In this document: piece by piece, positions 28,490 through 37,615 of the stretch
Position numbering within the stretch: position 1 is the stretch's first letter
How the letters are laid out: each line of letters begins with the position of its first letter
Source of the DNA: an uncultured Croceitalea sp.
GTDB lineage: Bacteria; Bacteroidota; Bacteroidia; Flavobacteriales; Flavobacteriaceae
Assembly: GCA_947503285.1 (NCBI GenBank)
Contig: CANNDD010000008.1
Coordinates: 93,573-157,572 of the forward strand
Direction of reading: 5' to 3'
DNA: 64,000 bases
The notes under the pieces: model-generated
What the model saw: only the letters and a program-made list of their open reading frames with translations
What the model was told of the DNA's origin: nothing
Database searches by the model: none
Made by a program: the position numbers and the translations under genes

Positions 28490-28637
28490 TCTTTGAAAAA
28501 AGAGATACATGTCCTGAGCTGCGGGCGAGGGAAAAACGGTGAAAGAAAAAAATCTGGGTCAGAGGATTTTCTTGACCCTTTTTTAATGCCATTAAATTGG
28601 CGAATAGATTGAAGAAATAATTAATAATTAATATCAA
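28490..28637 (+). promoter_or_regulatory. Structured leader of rplC, with terminator-like hairpin
   Basis: This 158 bp gap is far longer than its neighbours (mostly 2-24 bp). It holds a small hairpin CTCTTT/AAAGAG near 28490-28505, a purine-rich stretch, then GGGTCA (28556-28561) pairing with TGACCC (28573-28578) followed by six T residues, and a small GCCA/TGGC hairpin near 28588-28601. The second hairpin looks like an intrinsic terminator inside the operon, suggesting attenuation, possibly by L3 or L4 binding. Which protein binds is inference. Confidence 0.5.
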
Positions 28638-29255
28638 ATGTCTGGGTTAATAGGAAAAAAAATCGGCATGACCAGCATCTTTGACGAGAATGGAAAGAAC
28701 ATTCCTTGTACCGTCATTCAGGCTGGACCATGTGTGGTTACCCAAGTCAGAACCGAAGAGGTAGACGGGTATAGTGCCCTTCAGCTCGGTTTCGATGACA
28801 AGGCAGAAAAGCGTGCTAATAAGGCTGAAATAGGCCATGTTAAAAAAGCAGGTTCTTCTCCCAAGAAAAAGGTCGTTGAATTCCGTGATTTTGAAGGAGA
28901 ATTTAAATTAGGTGATACCGTAGGTGTCGATCTTTTTAAAGAAGGGGAATTTGTTGATGTTATTGGTACGTCAAAAGGTAAAGGTTTTCAAGGTGTGGTC
29001 AAAAGACATGGCTTCGGCGGTGTTGGTCAGGCTACCCATGGTCAGCATAATAGGCTGAGGGCTCCAGGTTCCATTGGTGCTGCCTCGTATCCTGCTAGGG
29101 TATTTAAAGGTATGAAGATGGCCGGTAGAATGGGTGGCGAACGGGTTACCGTTCAAAATCTACGCGTATTGAAAGTGGTTCCTGAAAAGAACATTATTGT
29201 TGTTAAGGGAGCAATACCTGGTCATAAAAATGCTTACGTAACCGTAGAAAAGTAA
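28638..29255 (+). CDS. rplC: 50S ribosomal protein L3 (uL3)
   Basis: 205 residues. [20 protein letters not shown], the loop [45 protein letters not shown] and [20 protein letters not shown] are the L3 signature. The loop reaches the peptidyl-transferase centre. Preceded by a 158-base structured leader; rplD follows after 4 bp. Confidence 0.98.
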   Translation: MSGLIGKKIGMTSIFDENGKNIPCTVIQAGPCVVTQVRTEEVDGYSALQLGFDDKAEKRANKAEIGHVKKAGSSPKKKVVEFRDFEGEFKLGDTVGVDLFKEGEFVDVIGTSKGKGFQGVVKRHGFGGVGQATHGQHNRLRAPGSIGAASYPARVFKGMKMAGRMGGERVTVQNLRVLKVVPEKNIIVVKGAIPGHKNAYVTVEK

Positions 29256-29259
29256 GGTA

Positions 29260-29889
29260 ATGAAAGTAGCAGTTTTAGATATTAAAGGAAAAGATACAGG
29301 TAGAAAGGTCGAACTTTCTAAGGATGTATTCGGAATAGAGCCAAATGAACATGCCATTTATTTGGATGTTAAACAGTATTTGGCGCATCAAAGGCAAGGT
29401 ACCCATAAAGCTAAGGAGCGCGCAGAGATTGCGGGAAGTACCAGAAAGATTAAGAAACAAAAAGGTACTGGTACTGCCAGGGCTGGTAGTATTAAATCCC
29501 CGGTTTTTAGAGGTGGTGGTAGAATCTTTGGTCCAAGACCAAAAGATTATGCCCAAAAGTTGAACAAGAATGTAAAGCGTTTGGCGCGTAAATCGGCCTT
29601 AAGCTTGAAATCAAAAGACAAGGCTGTGCTAGTTGTAGAGGACTTTAGTTTTGAGACCCCTAAGACTAAGGATTTTGTTCAGGTTTTGAAGTCTTTGGGC
29701 ATTGAACAGAAAAAGTCTTTGATTGTATTGGGTGACTCGAATAATAGCGTATATTTGTCGTCGCGAAATTTCAAAGGTTCTGAAGTTGTAAAAAGCGCAG
29801 AATTAAGTACTTACAAAATTCTTAACGCTAAAAGTTTAGTGGTTATGGAAAGTGCTTTAGAAGGAATTGAATCTAATTTAAGTAAATAA
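29260..29889 (+). CDS. rplD: 50S ribosomal protein L4 (uL4)
   Basis: 209 residues. The exit-tunnel loop is seen as [40 protein letters not shown], and the globular domain as [28 protein letters not shown]. In Escherichia coli L4 also represses its own operon; the long rplC leader here is a candidate target, but that is not shown by sequence. Confidence 0.98.
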   Translation: MKVAVLDIKGKDTGRKVELSKDVFGIEPNEHAIYLDVKQYLAHQRQGTHKAKERAEIAGSTRKIKKQKGTGTARAGSIKSPVFRGGGRIFGPRPKDYAQKLNKNVKRLARKSALSLKSKDKAVLVVEDFSFETPKTKDFVQVLKSLGIEQKKSLIVLGDSNNSVYLSSRNFKGSEVVKSAELSTYKILNAKSLVVMESALEGIESNLSK

Positions 29890-29896
29890 GTAGATC

Positions 29897-30187
29897 ATGA
29901 GTGTGTTGATAAAGCCAATCATTACAGAAAAGATGACTGCTGACAGCGAGCTTTTCAATCGTTATGGTTTCTATGTTGACCCTAAGGCCAACAAACTACA
30001 AATCAAAGAAGCGGTAGAAACTGCTTATGGTGTTACGGTTGAAAAGGTTAGAACGATGAATTATGGTCCAGAGCGTAAAACACGCTACACAAAGACCGGT
30101 ATTCAACACGGTAAGACGAATTCGCGTAAAAAGGCGATCGTTGATGTGGCAGAAGGAGATATCATTGATTTTTACAGTAATCTATAA
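29897..30187 (+). CDS. rplW: 50S ribosomal protein L23 (uL23)
   Basis: 96 residues. LIKPIITEKMTADSE and YGFYVDPKANKLQIKEAVETAYGVTVEKVRTMNY are typical. L23 lies at the exit tunnel and docks trigger factor and SRP. Seven bases after rplD, nine before rplB. Confidence 0.97.
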   Translation: MSVLIKPIITEKMTADSELFNRYGFYVDPKANKLQIKEAVETAYGVTVEKVRTMNYGPERKTRYTKTGIQHGKTNSRKKAIVDVAEGDIIDFYSNL

Positions 30188-30196
30188 AGACAAGTA

Positions 30197-31021
30197 ATGT
30201 CAGTTAGAAAATTAAAACCAATCACTCCCGGACAGCGTTTTAGAGTAGTAAACGGATTTGACGCGATTACTACTGATAAGCCGGAGAAAAGCTTGCTTGC
30301 TCCGTTAAAAAAGTCAGGAGGTAGAAACAGTCAAGGAAAAATGACCATGAGCCATAGGGGTGGTGGTCATAAAAGAAGGTATCGTGTTATCGACTTCAAG
30401 AGGGAAAAGCAAGGTGTTGCTGCAGAGGTGAAGTCGATTCAGTATGATCCGAACAGAACCGCATTTATTGCCCTGCTAGAGTATATAGACGGCGAAAAGA
30501 GATATGTTGTTGCCCAAAATGGTCTTCAAGTAGGTCAAAAAGTGGTTTCAGGTGATAAGGCGGCTCCAGAAATTGGAAACGCATTGTTTTTGAGCAATAT
30601 ACCTTTAGGAACCATAATTTCTTGCATAGAACTTCGTCCAGGTCAGGGAGCCGTTATGGCGAGAAGTGCTGGTACTTTTGCGCAATTAATGGCAAAAGAT
30701 GGAAAGTTTGTGACTATTAAATTGCCATCAGGTGAAACGAGATTGATTTTAGCCAATTGTTTGGCTACAATTGGTGCGGTTTCCAATTCAGACCATCAAT
30801 TATTGGTATCCGGTAAAGCGGGTAGAAGTAGATGGTTGGGTAGAAGGCCTAGAACAAGACCAGTGGTAATGAATCCTGTGGATCACCCAATGGGTGGTGG
30901 TGAGGGCCGTGCATCCGGTGGTCACCCAAGATCTAAGAATGGTATTCCTGCTAAAGGTTATAGAACACGTTCTAAGACGAAAGATAGTAATAGATATATC
31001 ATCGAACGTAGAAAGAAATAA
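30197..31021 (+). CDS. rplB: 50S ribosomal protein L2 (uL2)
   Basis: 274 residues. Central [20 protein letters not shown] and C-terminal [21 protein letters not shown], with the histidine close to the peptidyl-transferase centre. Length and spacing are normal. Confidence 0.98.
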   Translation: MSVRKLKPITPGQRFRVVNGFDAITTDKPEKSLLAPLKKSGGRNSQGKMTMSHRGGGHKRRYRVIDFKREKQGVAAEVKSIQYDPNRTAFIALLEYIDGEKRYVVAQNGLQVGQKVVSGDKAAPEIGNALFLSNIPLGTIISCIELRPGQGAVMARSAGTFAQLMAKDGKFVTIKLPSGETRLILANCLATIGAVSNSDHQLLVSGKAGRSRWLGRRPRTRPVVMNPVDHPMGGGEGRASGGHPRSKNGIPAKGYRTRSKTKDSNRYIIERRKK

Positions 31022-31033
31022 AAGAAAAAGTAA

Positions 31034-31312
31034 ATGGCACGTTCATTAAAAAAAGGACCTTACGTTCATCATAGTTTAGAGAAAAAAGTTCAACAGAATG
31101 TTGAGTCAGGTAAGAAGTCCGTAATCAAAACTTGGTCACGAGCTTCAATGATAACACCTGATTTTGTTGGACAAACTATAGCTGTTCATAACGGTAGGCA
31201 ATTTGTACCTGTATATGTTACAGAAAACATGGTAGGTCATAAATTAGGGGAATTTTCACCAACACGTTCTTTTAGAGGGCATGCCGGTGCTAAAAATAAA
31301 GGTAAAAAGTAA
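31034..31312 (+). CDS. rpsS: 30S ribosomal protein S19 (uS19)
   Basis: 92 residues. [65 protein letters not shown] is cut here to note only the pattern: the [20 protein letters not shown] core is conserved. S19 sits in the 30S head near S13. Three bases before rplV. Confidence 0.97.
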   Translation: MARSLKKGPYVHHSLEKKVQQNVESGKKSVIKTWSRASMITPDFVGQTIAVHNGRQFVPVYVTENMVGHKLGEFSPTRSFRGHAGAKNKGKK

Positions 31313-31315
31313 GCT

Positions 31316-31729
31316 ATGGGAGTTCGAAAAAGACAGATGGCTGAAAGAATCAAGGCAGAAAAGAAAGAGTTGGCCTTTGCTAAACTTAATAACTGCCCCA
31401 CTTCGCCTCGAAAAATGCGATTGGTTGCCGATTTGGTAAGAGGAAAGAATATTGAAATGGCCTTGGCAATTTTAAGGTTCAATCCTAAAGAAGCCTCCAG
31501 AAAATTGGAAAAACTATTGCTTTCCGCGATTGCTAATTGGGAAGCTAAAAATGAAGATGGTAACATTGAAGATGCCAATCTATTTATCAAAGAGATTCGA
31601 GTTGATGGTGGAACAATGTTAAAACGTTTAAGACCGGCACCACAAGGTCGTGCACATAGAATTAGAAAACGTTCAAACCATGTCACCATGGTTTTGGGCG
31701 CTAACAATAACACAGAAGCTAAAGCATAA
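31316..31729 (+). CDS. rplV: 50S ribosomal protein L22 (uL22)
   Basis: 137 residues, slightly long at the N-terminus ([26 protein letters not shown]). The core [19 protein letters not shown], the beta-hairpin loop around [31 protein letters not shown] and a short acidic end are typical. The loop lines the exit tunnel. One base before rpsC. Confidence 0.97.
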   Translation: MGVRKRQMAERIKAEKKELAFAKLNNCPTSPRKMRLVADLVRGKNIEMALAILRFNPKEASRKLEKLLLSAIANWEAKNEDGNIEDANLFIKEIRVDGGTMLKRLRPAPQGRAHRIRKRSNHVTMVLGANNNTEAKA

Positions 31730-31730
31730 T

Positions 31731-32447
31731 ATGGGACAGAAAACCAATCCGATAGGAAATCGCTTAGGAATTATCAGGGGATGGGAATCCAACTGGTACG
31801 GTGGAAACGATTACGGAGATAAGTTGGCGGAAGATGACAAAATCAGAAAGTACGTTTATGCCCGTTTAGCGAAAGCGAGTGTTTCGAGGGTAATTATCGA
31901 AAGAACCCTCAAGTTGATTACCATTACCATAACTACGGCAAGACCTGGTATTATAATTGGTAAAGGTGGTCAAGAGGTTGATAAACTAAAAGAAGAGTTG
32001 AAAAAGATCACCAATAAGGAGGTTCAAATCAACATTCATGAAATAAAAAGACCAGAAGTTGATGCGCAATTGGTTGCCGCCAGTGTTGCAAGACAGATCG
32101 AAAGTAGAATTTCGTATCGTCGTGCAATTAAAATGGCAATTGCTGCTGCAATGCGCATGAATGCTGAGGGTATTAAAATTCAGATTTCAGGTCGTTTGAA
32201 TGGGGCAGAGATGGCGCGTTCAGAATCATATAAAGATGGTAGAATTCCATTATCTACTTTCAGGGCCGATATTGATTATGCATTGGTTGAGGCACATACT
32301 ACCTATGGAAGATTGGGTATCAAAGTGTGGATCATGAAAGGTGAGGTGTATGGTAAACGCGAGTTGTCTCCGTTAGTAGGTTTGTCTACTGGTAATAAAG
32401 GAGGTAAGAATGATGGAGGGAAGAGACAACAACGTCGTAGAAAATAA
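31731..32447 (+). CDS. rpsC: 30S ribosomal protein S3 (uS3)
   Basis: 238 residues from ATG 31731 ([18 protein letters not shown]), the conserved N-terminus; the open frame continues 27 codons upstream inside rplV but that part is not S3. The KH domain GxxG is [17 protein letters not shown]. The tail is lysine/arginine-rich ([10 protein letters not shown]). Confidence 0.97.
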   Translation: MGQKTNPIGNRLGIIRGWESNWYGGNDYGDKLAEDDKIRKYVYARLAKASVSRVIIERTLKLITITITTARPGIIIGKGGQEVDKLKEELKKITNKEVQINIHEIKRPEVDAQLVAASVARQIESRISYRRAIKMAIAAAMRMNAEGIKIQISGRLNGAEMARSESYKDGRIPLSTFRADIDYALVEAHTTYGRLGIKVWIMKGEVYGKRELSPLVGLSTGNKGGKNDGGKRQQRRRK

Positions 32448-32468
32448 TTAAGGTAAAGAAGAGGTAAG

Positions 32469-32891
32469 ATGTTACAGCCGAAAAGAACAAAATTTCGCAA
32501 AGCCCAGAAGGGGCGTATGAAGGGACTTTCACAACGGGGTCACCAACTTTCAAATGGAATGTTTGGTATCAAGTCTTTGGATTCACACTTCATCACATCC
32601 CGTCAGATTGAAGCCGCTCGTATTGCTGCAACTAGGTATATGAAAAGACAAGGCCAATTGTGGATTAAAATATTTCCGGATAAGCCTATTACTAAAAAGC
32701 CTTTAGAAGTACGTATGGGTAAAGGTAAAGGTGCACCTGAGTATTTTGTGGCGGTAGTTAAGCCAGGTCGAATTATGTTCGAGGTTGCTGGGGTGCCACA
32801 TGATGTTGCTAAAGAAGCATTGAGACTTGCAGCTCAGAAGCTACCTGTTAAAACAAAATTTATTGTCGCAAGAGATTACGACGCAGCTTAA
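32469..32891 (+). CDS. rplP: 50S ribosomal protein L16 (uL16)
   Basis: 140 residues. [19 protein letters not shown], then [46 protein letters not shown] is the L16 core, and [24 protein letters not shown] follows. It helps form the A-site region of the 50S. Fifteen bases before rpmC. Confidence 0.97.
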   Translation: MLQPKRTKFRKAQKGRMKGLSQRGHQLSNGMFGIKSLDSHFITSRQIEAARIAATRYMKRQGQLWIKIFPDKPITKKPLEVRMGKGKGAPEYFVAVVKPGRIMFEVAGVPHDVAKEALRLAAQKLPVKTKFIVARDYDAA

Positions 32892-32906
32892 ATAAACTGA
32901 TAAGAA

Positions 32907-33098
32907 ATGAAACAATCAGAAATTAAAGAACTATCGGTTGAAGAGCTTCAGCAGAGATTAGCTGAAACTAAGAAAGAGTATGCTGATTTAAAAGTGGCAC
33001 ATGCCGTGACACCATTAGAAAATCCAATGCAGATAAGAAAGACCAGAAGAACGGTGGCGAGATTGGCGACAGAGTTAACTAAAAGGGAATTACAATAA
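32907..33098 (+). CDS. rpmC: 50S ribosomal protein L29 (uL29)
   Basis: 63 residues. Two-helix pattern with [21 protein letters not shown] and [23 protein letters not shown]. Located at the tunnel exit beside L23. Confidence 0.96.
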   Translation: MKQSEIKELSVEELQQRLAETKKEYADLKVAHAVTPLENPMQIRKTRRTVARLATELTKRELQ

Positions 33099-33111
33099 CG
33101 GGTTCGGCCTT

Positions 33112-33375
33112 ATGGAAGAAACAACAAGAAATTTAAGAAAAGAAAGGATTGGCGTAGTAACCAGTAACAAAATGGAAAAATCCATTGTGGTTGCTGAGGT
33201 GAAGCGTGTAAAGCATCCGATGTACGGTAAATTCGTTTTGAAAACCAAAAAGTACGTTGCTCATGATGAAAAAAATGATTGCAACGAAGGAGATACCGTA
33301 AAAATTATGGAAACCCGACCATTGAGTAAGACAAAATGTTGGAGATTGGTTGAAATCCTTGAAAGAGCTAAATAA
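33112..33375 (+). CDS. rpsQ: 30S ribosomal protein S17 (uS17)
   Basis: 87 residues. [41 protein letters not shown] and [24 protein letters not shown] are characteristic of this OB-fold protein. Two bases before rplN. Confidence 0.97.
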   Translation: MEETTRNLRKERIGVVTSNKMEKSIVVAEVKRVKHPMYGKFVLKTKKYVAHDEKNDCNEGDTVKIMETRPLSKTKCWRLVEILERAK

Positions 33376-33377
33376 TT

Positions 33378-33746
33378 ATGTTACAGCAAGAATCTAGATT
33401 AAAGGTTGCGGACAATACAGGTGCTAAAGAAGTGCTTACCATTCGCGTACTTGGAGGAACAAAAAGAAGATATGCTTCTGTCGGAGATAAGATTGTGGTT
33501 ACTGTAAAAGAGGCTACACCAAACGGCGGAGTTAAAAAAGGATCCGTTTCTACTGCAGTGGTAGTTAGAACAAAAAAGGAAGTTAGAAGACCCGATGGTT
33601 CTTACATTCGATTTGACGACAATGCCTGTGTATTGCTAAACCCTACCGGTGAGATGAGGGGTACAAGGGTATTTGGTCCTGTTGCAAGGGAATTGCGTGA
33701 CAAACAGTTTATGAAAATAGTTTCATTGGCCCCTGAGGTGCTTTAA
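33378..33746 (+). CDS. rplN: 50S ribosomal protein L14 (uL14)
   Basis: 122 residues, exactly the usual length. [57 protein letters not shown] are diagnostic. Followed by a 100 bp gap holding a repeat element. Confidence 0.97.
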   Translation: MLQQESRLKVADNTGAKEVLTIRVLGGTKRRYASVGDKIVVTVKEATPNGGVKKGSVSTAVVVRTKKEVRRPDGSYIRFDDNACVLLNPTGEMRGTRVFGPVARELRDKQFMKIVSLAPEVL

Positions 33747-33750
33747 AAGA

Positions 33751-33840
33751 GATAAGACAAAAGAATCAAGATACAAGAATGCTGTTCGTTGAAACATTTT
33801 GGTTTTTTGAATTTTGAGCTTGAGCTTGAACTTGAATTTG
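33751..33840. repeat. Mirrored repeat element in the rplN-rplX gap
   Basis: Left arm, four heptamers in phase: GATAAGA, CAAAAGA, ATCAAGA, TACAAGA (33751-33778). Spacer 33779-33813. Right arm, period six instead of seven: TTGAGC, TTGAGC, TTGAAC, TTGAAT, TTG (33814-33840). The right core CTTGA is the complement of the left core TCAAG, so the arms are inverted in core sequence. It ends six bases before the rplX start codon. Confidence 0.65.
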
Positions 33841-33846
33841 TAAGAG

Positions 33847-34158
33847 ATGATAAAGTTGAAAATAAAAACAGGAGATACAGTTGTAATTACTGCCGGAGAC
33901 CATAAAGGTACAGAAGGTAAAGTGTTGCGTGTTGATGCTGAAAAGAATAAAGCCATCATTGAAGGCGCTAACATGGTTTCAAAACATGAGAAGCCAAGTG
34001 CTAAAAACCCTCAAGGTGGTATTGTTAAAAAAGAGGCCCCTATCCATATTTCAAACCTGACCTTGGTTGATTCAAAAGGCGAGGCAACACGAGTGGGTTA
34101 TGAAGTAAGGGATGGTAAAAAAGTAAGGGTTTCTAAAAAATCTGGAGAAATAATCTAG
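33847..34158 (+). CDS. rplX: 50S ribosomal protein L24 (uL24)
   Basis: 103 residues. [25 protein letters not shown] is the KOW motif, and [23 protein letters not shown] follows. L24 starts early 50S assembly. Start ATG 33847 lies right after the mirrored repeat; two bases before rplE. Confidence 0.97.
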   Translation: MIKLKIKTGDTVVITAGDHKGTEGKVLRVDAEKNKAIIEGANMVSKHEKPSAKNPQGGIVKKEAPIHISNLTLVDSKGEATRVGYEVRDGKKVRVSKKSGEII

Positions 34159-34160
34159 TT

Positions 34161-34709
34161 ATGAGTTACATTCCAAGATTAAAACAAGAATATAAGGAAC
34201 GCGTGATAAAAGCGCTTTCTGAAGAGTACGGTTACAAAAATGTAATGCAAGTACCCAAGCTGCAAAAAATTGTGGTCAGCCGCGGTGTTGGTGCAGCTGT
34301 GGCAGATAAAAAGCTTATCGACCATGCCGTTGACGAGTTAAGCAATATCACAGGTCAAAAAGCCGTTGCTACCATTTCCAAGAAAGACGTAGCAGCATTT
34401 AAGTTGCGTAAAGGGATGCCTATCGGTGCAAAAGTTACTTTACGTGGTGAACGTATGTTTGAGTTTTTAGACAGATTGATTACGACTGCCTTGCCCCGAG
34501 TTAGGGATTTTCAAGGGGTGCGTGCCACAGGTTTTGATGGAAGGGGAAATTATAGTTTAGGGGTTACCGAACAAATCATCTTCCCTGAAATCAATATCGA
34601 TAAGATAAATAGAATCAACGGTATGGATATCACTTTTGTGACTTCGGCCGAAACAGATAAAGAAGCAAAATCATTGTTAACCGAACTGGGAATACCCTTT
34701 AAAAAGTAA
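34161..34709 (+). CDS. rplE: 50S ribosomal protein L5 (uL5)
   Basis: 182 residues. Conserved [84 protein letters not shown]. It binds 5S rRNA and P-site tRNA. Confidence 0.98.
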   Translation: MSYIPRLKQEYKERVIKALSEEYGYKNVMQVPKLQKIVVSRGVGAAVADKKLIDHAVDELSNITGQKAVATISKKDVAAFKLRKGMPIGAKVTLRGERMFEFLDRLITTALPRVRDFQGVRATGFDGRGNYSLGVTEQIIFPEINIDKINRINGMDITFVTSAETDKEAKSLLTELGIPFKK

Positions 34710-34711
34710 TT

Positions 34712-34981
34712 ATGGCTAAGGAATCAATGAAAGCCCGTGAAAGAAAAAGGGCAAAAACAGTAGCAAAATACGCGGCAAAGCGCAAAGCTTTGAAAGAAGC
34801 TGGTGACTATGAGGCTTTACAAAAGCTTCCTAAAAACGCTTCACCCGTGCGTATGCGTAACCGTTGCAAATTGACGGGTAGGCCAAGAGGTTACATGAGA
34901 ACATTCGGTATTTCAAGGGTAACGTTTAGAGAAATGGCCAACCAAGGTTTGATACCTGGTGTGAAAAAAGCTAGTTGGTAA
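34712..34981 (+). CDS. rpsN: 30S ribosomal protein S14 (uS14), zinc-free form
   Basis: 89 residues, the longer form that lacks the CxxC zinc knuckle; the only cysteine is in [23 protein letters not shown]. The core and the ending IPGVKKASW are typical. Two bases after rplE, so both are coupled. Confidence 0.97.
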   Translation: MAKESMKARERKRAKTVAKYAAKRKALKEAGDYEALQKLPKNASPVRMRNRCKLTGRPRGYMRTFGISRVTFREMANQGLIPGVKKASW

Positions 34982-35003
34982 ACAGAATTAAAGAGTAGTA
35001 GAA

Positions 35004-35402
35004 ATGCTTACAGATCCAATATCAGATTATTTAACACGAATTCGTAACGCCAGTAGAGCTGGTCATAGAGTCGTTAACATTCCGGCCTCTAACTTGAAAA
35101 AAGAGGTTACAAAGATTTTGTTTGACCAAGGCTATATTCTTAGTTACAAGTTTGAAGACGATACCGTGCAGGGGAATATTAAAATTGCCCTTAAGTACGA
35201 CAAGTTTACAAAAGCTCCTGTTATCAAAAAATTACAGCGTGTTAGTAAACCAGGCCTTAGAAAGTACACGGGAGCAGAAGAATTGCCAAGGGTATTGAAC
35301 GGTTTAGGCGTTGCCATAGTCTCTACTTCACATGGGGTAATGACTAGCAAGCAGGCTAAACAAGAGAATGTTGGTGGCGAAGTATTGTGTTACGTATATT
35401 AA
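35004..35402 (+). CDS. rpsH: 30S ribosomal protein S8 (uS8)
   Basis: 132 residues. DPISDYLTRIRNASRAGH and GVAIVSTSHGVMTSKQAKQENVGGEVLCYVY are diagnostic. S8 binds the 16S central domain and in E. coli regulates the spc operon. Followed by a 107 bp gap with a repeat element. Confidence 0.97.
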   Translation: MLTDPISDYLTRIRNASRAGHRVVNIPASNLKKEVTKILFDQGYILSYKFEDDTVQGNIKIALKYDKFTKAPVIKKLQRVSKPGLRKYTGAEELPRVLNGLGVAIVSTSHGVMTSKQAKQENVGGEVLCYVY

Positions 35403-35408
35403 TAATTA

Positions 35409-35504
35409 AGTAAAAAGTAATGAGTACAAAGTATGGTAGTATGTTTTGCAGACTTTTTCAGAAAGTGAAAACTAACTACTAAATACGAACTACTAAATAC
35501 TATA
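35409..35504. repeat. Mirrored heptamer repeat element in the rpsH-rplF gap
   Basis: Left arm (35409-35443): AGTAAAA, AGTAATG, AGTACAA, AGTATGG, TAGTATG. Spacer of 26 bases. Right arm (35470-35504): AACTAAC, TACTAAA, TACGAAC, TACTAAA, TACTATA. The left core AGTA is the reverse complement of the right core TACT, while the remaining three bases of each unit vary. The element ends five bases before the rplF ATG. Confidence 0.7.
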
Positions 35505-35509
35505 AAATA

Positions 35510-36052
35510 ATGTCTAGAATAGGTAATAATCCAGTTTTGATCCCAGAGGGAGTGACGGTTGAAATCAATGATAACGTCGTTACCGTGAAAGGAAAACTTG
35601 GCGAATTGACCCAAGAATTTTCAGGTGTTGAGGTTGCAATGGAAGATGGCAACATAATGGTAAAGCGTCCATCAGATTCTAAAGAACACAAGGCGAAACA
35701 TGGTTTGTATAGATCTTTGTTTTTGAATATGGTCGAAGGTGTATCAAAGGGTTGGACCAAAGAGTTGGAACTGGTAGGTGTCGGTTACAGAGCGAGCAAC
35801 CAAGGACAAAAATTGGACCTAGCCCTAGGGTTTTCCCACAACATTGTTTTGGATATAGCTCCTGAGGTTAAAATTGAGACAACATCTGAGAAAGGTAAAA
35901 ATCCTGTTGTGAAACTGACATCTTTTGATAAGCAGTTAGTAGGTCAAGTTGCCGCAAAAATCAGGGCTTTTCGCAAACCTGAGCCCTACAAAGGAAAAGG
36001 AATCAGATTTGTTGGTGAACAAATAAGAAGAAAAGCAGGTAAATCAGCTTAA
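35510..36052 (+). CDS. rplF: 50S ribosomal protein L6 (uL6)
   Basis: 180 residues. MSRIGNNPVLIPEGVTV, KGKLGELTQEF and the C-terminal PEPYKGKGIRFVGEQIRRKAGKSA are diagnostic. The upstream leader is filled by a heptamer element, so the ribosome-binding region is inside or next to it. Confidence 0.98.
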   Translation: MSRIGNNPVLIPEGVTVEINDNVVTVKGKLGELTQEFSGVEVAMEDGNIMVKRPSDSKEHKAKHGLYRSLFLNMVEGVSKGWTKELELVGVGYRASNQGQKLDLALGFSHNIVLDIAPEVKIETTSEKGKNPVVKLTSFDKQLVGQVAAKIRAFRKPEPYKGKGIRFVGEQIRRKAGKSA

Positions 36053-36064
36053 TAGTAGTGCATT

Positions 36065-36418
36065 ATGGGACTTTCAAAAACCAATAGAAGATTACGGATC
36101 AGAAGAAGAATCAGAAAGATTTCGTCTGGTACAGAAACAAGGCCACGTTTGTCTGTTTTTCGAAGTAATAAAGAAATATATGCCCAATTGATTGACGATG
36201 TTAATGGAAAAACATTAGCCGCTGCTTCGTCAAGGGATAAAGATATTGATGCAAAAGGCACCAAATCAGAAGTTGCTAACGCTGTAGGTAAGGCTATTGC
36301 CGATAAGGCAAAAAAAGCCGGAATTGAAACCGTGGCATTTGACAGGGGAGGTAATTTGTATCACGGAAGAGTAAAATCATTGGCTGAAGGTGCCAGGGAA
36401 GCAGGACTTAAATTCTAA
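36065..36418 (+). CDS. rplR: 50S ribosomal protein L18 (uL18)
   Basis: 117 residues. [32 protein letters not shown] and the C-terminal [26 protein letters not shown] identify L18, a 5S rRNA-binding protein. Confidence 0.97.
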   Translation: MGLSKTNRRLRIRRRIRKISSGTETRPRLSVFRSNKEIYAQLIDDVNGKTLAAASSRDKDIDAKGTKSEVANAVGKAIADKAKKAGIETVAFDRGGNLYHGRVKSLAEGAREAGLKF

Positions 36419-36424
36419 ATCAAT

Positions 36425-36949
36425 ATGTACCAGAAATACAAAAACGTAGAACTAGTAAAGCCAGGAGGTTTAGAATTAAAAGACCGATTGGTTGGCGTAC
36501 AACGGGTTACAAAGGTTACAAAAGGTGGTAGGGCATTTGGTTTCTCTGCTATTGTTGTAGTAGGTGATGAAAACGGTGTGGTAGGCCATGGATTGGGAAA
36601 ATCAAAAGAAGTTGCTACGGCCATCGCCAAAGCAATTGAAGATGCGAAGAAAAACTTGGTAAGGATTCCTTTGAACAAGGCCACATTGCCACACGAGCAA
36701 AAAGGTAAATTCGGTGGGGCAAGGGTGTTTATCAAGCCCGCCTCGCAAGGTACCGGTGTTATCGCGGGTGGAGCCGTTCGTGCGGTACTTGAGGCTGTGG
36801 GGGTACATGATGTACTTTCCAAATCACAAGGTTCTTCGAATCCTCACAATGTGGTAAAGGCAACATTTGATGCATTGTTACAGTTGAGGGATGCTAGCGC
36901 AGTAGCCAAAGAAAGAGGTGTTAGTTTAGAAAAAGTTTTTAAAGGATAA
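36425..36949 (+). CDS. rpsE: 30S ribosomal protein S5 (uS5)
   Basis: 174 residues. [46 protein letters not shown] is the conserved double-stranded RNA-binding N-domain; [31 protein letters not shown] follows. Acts in decoding accuracy. Confidence 0.97.
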   Translation: MYQKYKNVELVKPGGLELKDRLVGVQRVTKVTKGGRAFGFSAIVVVGDENGVVGHGLGKSKEVATAIAKAIEDAKKNLVRIPLNKATLPHEQKGKFGGARVFIKPASQGTGVIAGGAVRAVLEAVGVHDVLSKSQGSSNPHNVVKATFDALLQLRDASAVAKERGVSLEKVFKG

Positions 36950-36954
36950 ATAGA

Positions 36955-37134
36955 ATGGCAAAGATTAAAGTGAAGCAGTTGAAAAGTGCCATTAAGAGAC
37001 CACAGAATCAAAAGAGGACTCTTGAAGCATTGGGCCTGAGGAAAATTGGCCATGTTGTTGAACATGAGGCAACACCTAATATCCTTGGAATGATAAAGAA
37101 AGTAGAACACTTGGTTTCCACGGAGGAAGCTTAA
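36955..37134 (+). CDS. rpmD: 50S ribosomal protein L30 (uL30)
   Basis: 59 residues, starting MAKIKVKQLKSAIKRPQNQK, then TLEALGLRKIGHVVEHEATPNILGMIKKVEHLVS. This is the normal small bacterial L30, five bases after rpsE and 15 before rplO, as expected for the cluster. Confidence 0.95.
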   Translation: MAKIKVKQLKSAIKRPQNQKRTLEALGLRKIGHVVEHEATPNILGMIKKVEHLVSTEEA

Positions 37135-37149
37135 AGAAACGATAAGGGA

Positions 37150-37602
37150 ATGGATTTAAGTAATTTAAAACCAGCAGAAGGGGCAGTAAACAGGGATGGA
37201 AAACGTCTTGGACGTGGTCAAGGTTCCGGTAAAGGAGGAACTGCTGCTAGAGGACACAAAGGTGCCAAGTCTAGATCTGGTTACTCAAAGAAAATTGGGT
37301 TTGAGGGAGGTCAAATGCCCTTACAGAGACGTGTACCTAAATTTGGTTTCAAAAATATCAATCGCAAAGAGTATCAAGGCGTGAATTTGGATAAGTTGCA
37401 GCTCTTGGTAGATAACAAAGTTGTAAAGGGAGAGGTTACTTTTGATACTTTGCTTGAAAATAGATTGGTAAGAAAAAACGAATTGGTGAAAATTTTGGGT
37501 AATGGTGAATTGAAGGCCAAACTTAAAGTTTCCGCGCATAAATTTAGTGCATCCGCTAAAGCAGCTATCGAAGCAGCTGGAGGTGAGGCAATAAGTTTAT
37601 AA
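37150..37602 (+). CDS. rplO: 50S ribosomal protein L15 (uL15)
   Basis: 150 residues. [40 protein letters not shown] and [18 protein letters not shown] are the L15 N-terminal signature; the end [19 protein letters not shown] is conserved. Thirteen bases before secY. Confidence 0.98.
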   Translation: MDLSNLKPAEGAVNRDGKRLGRGQGSGKGGTAARGHKGAKSRSGYSKKIGFEGGQMPLQRRVPKFGFKNINRKEYQGVNLDKLQLLVDNKVVKGEVTFDTLLENRLVRKNELVKILGNGELKAKLKVSAHKFSASAKAAIEAAGGEAISL

Positions 37603-37615
37603 CAATTAAGATATT

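Noticed and set aside
31237..31713. 158-codon ORF antisense to rpsS/rplV
   Set aside because: Shadow of two certain ribosomal genes, no motif.
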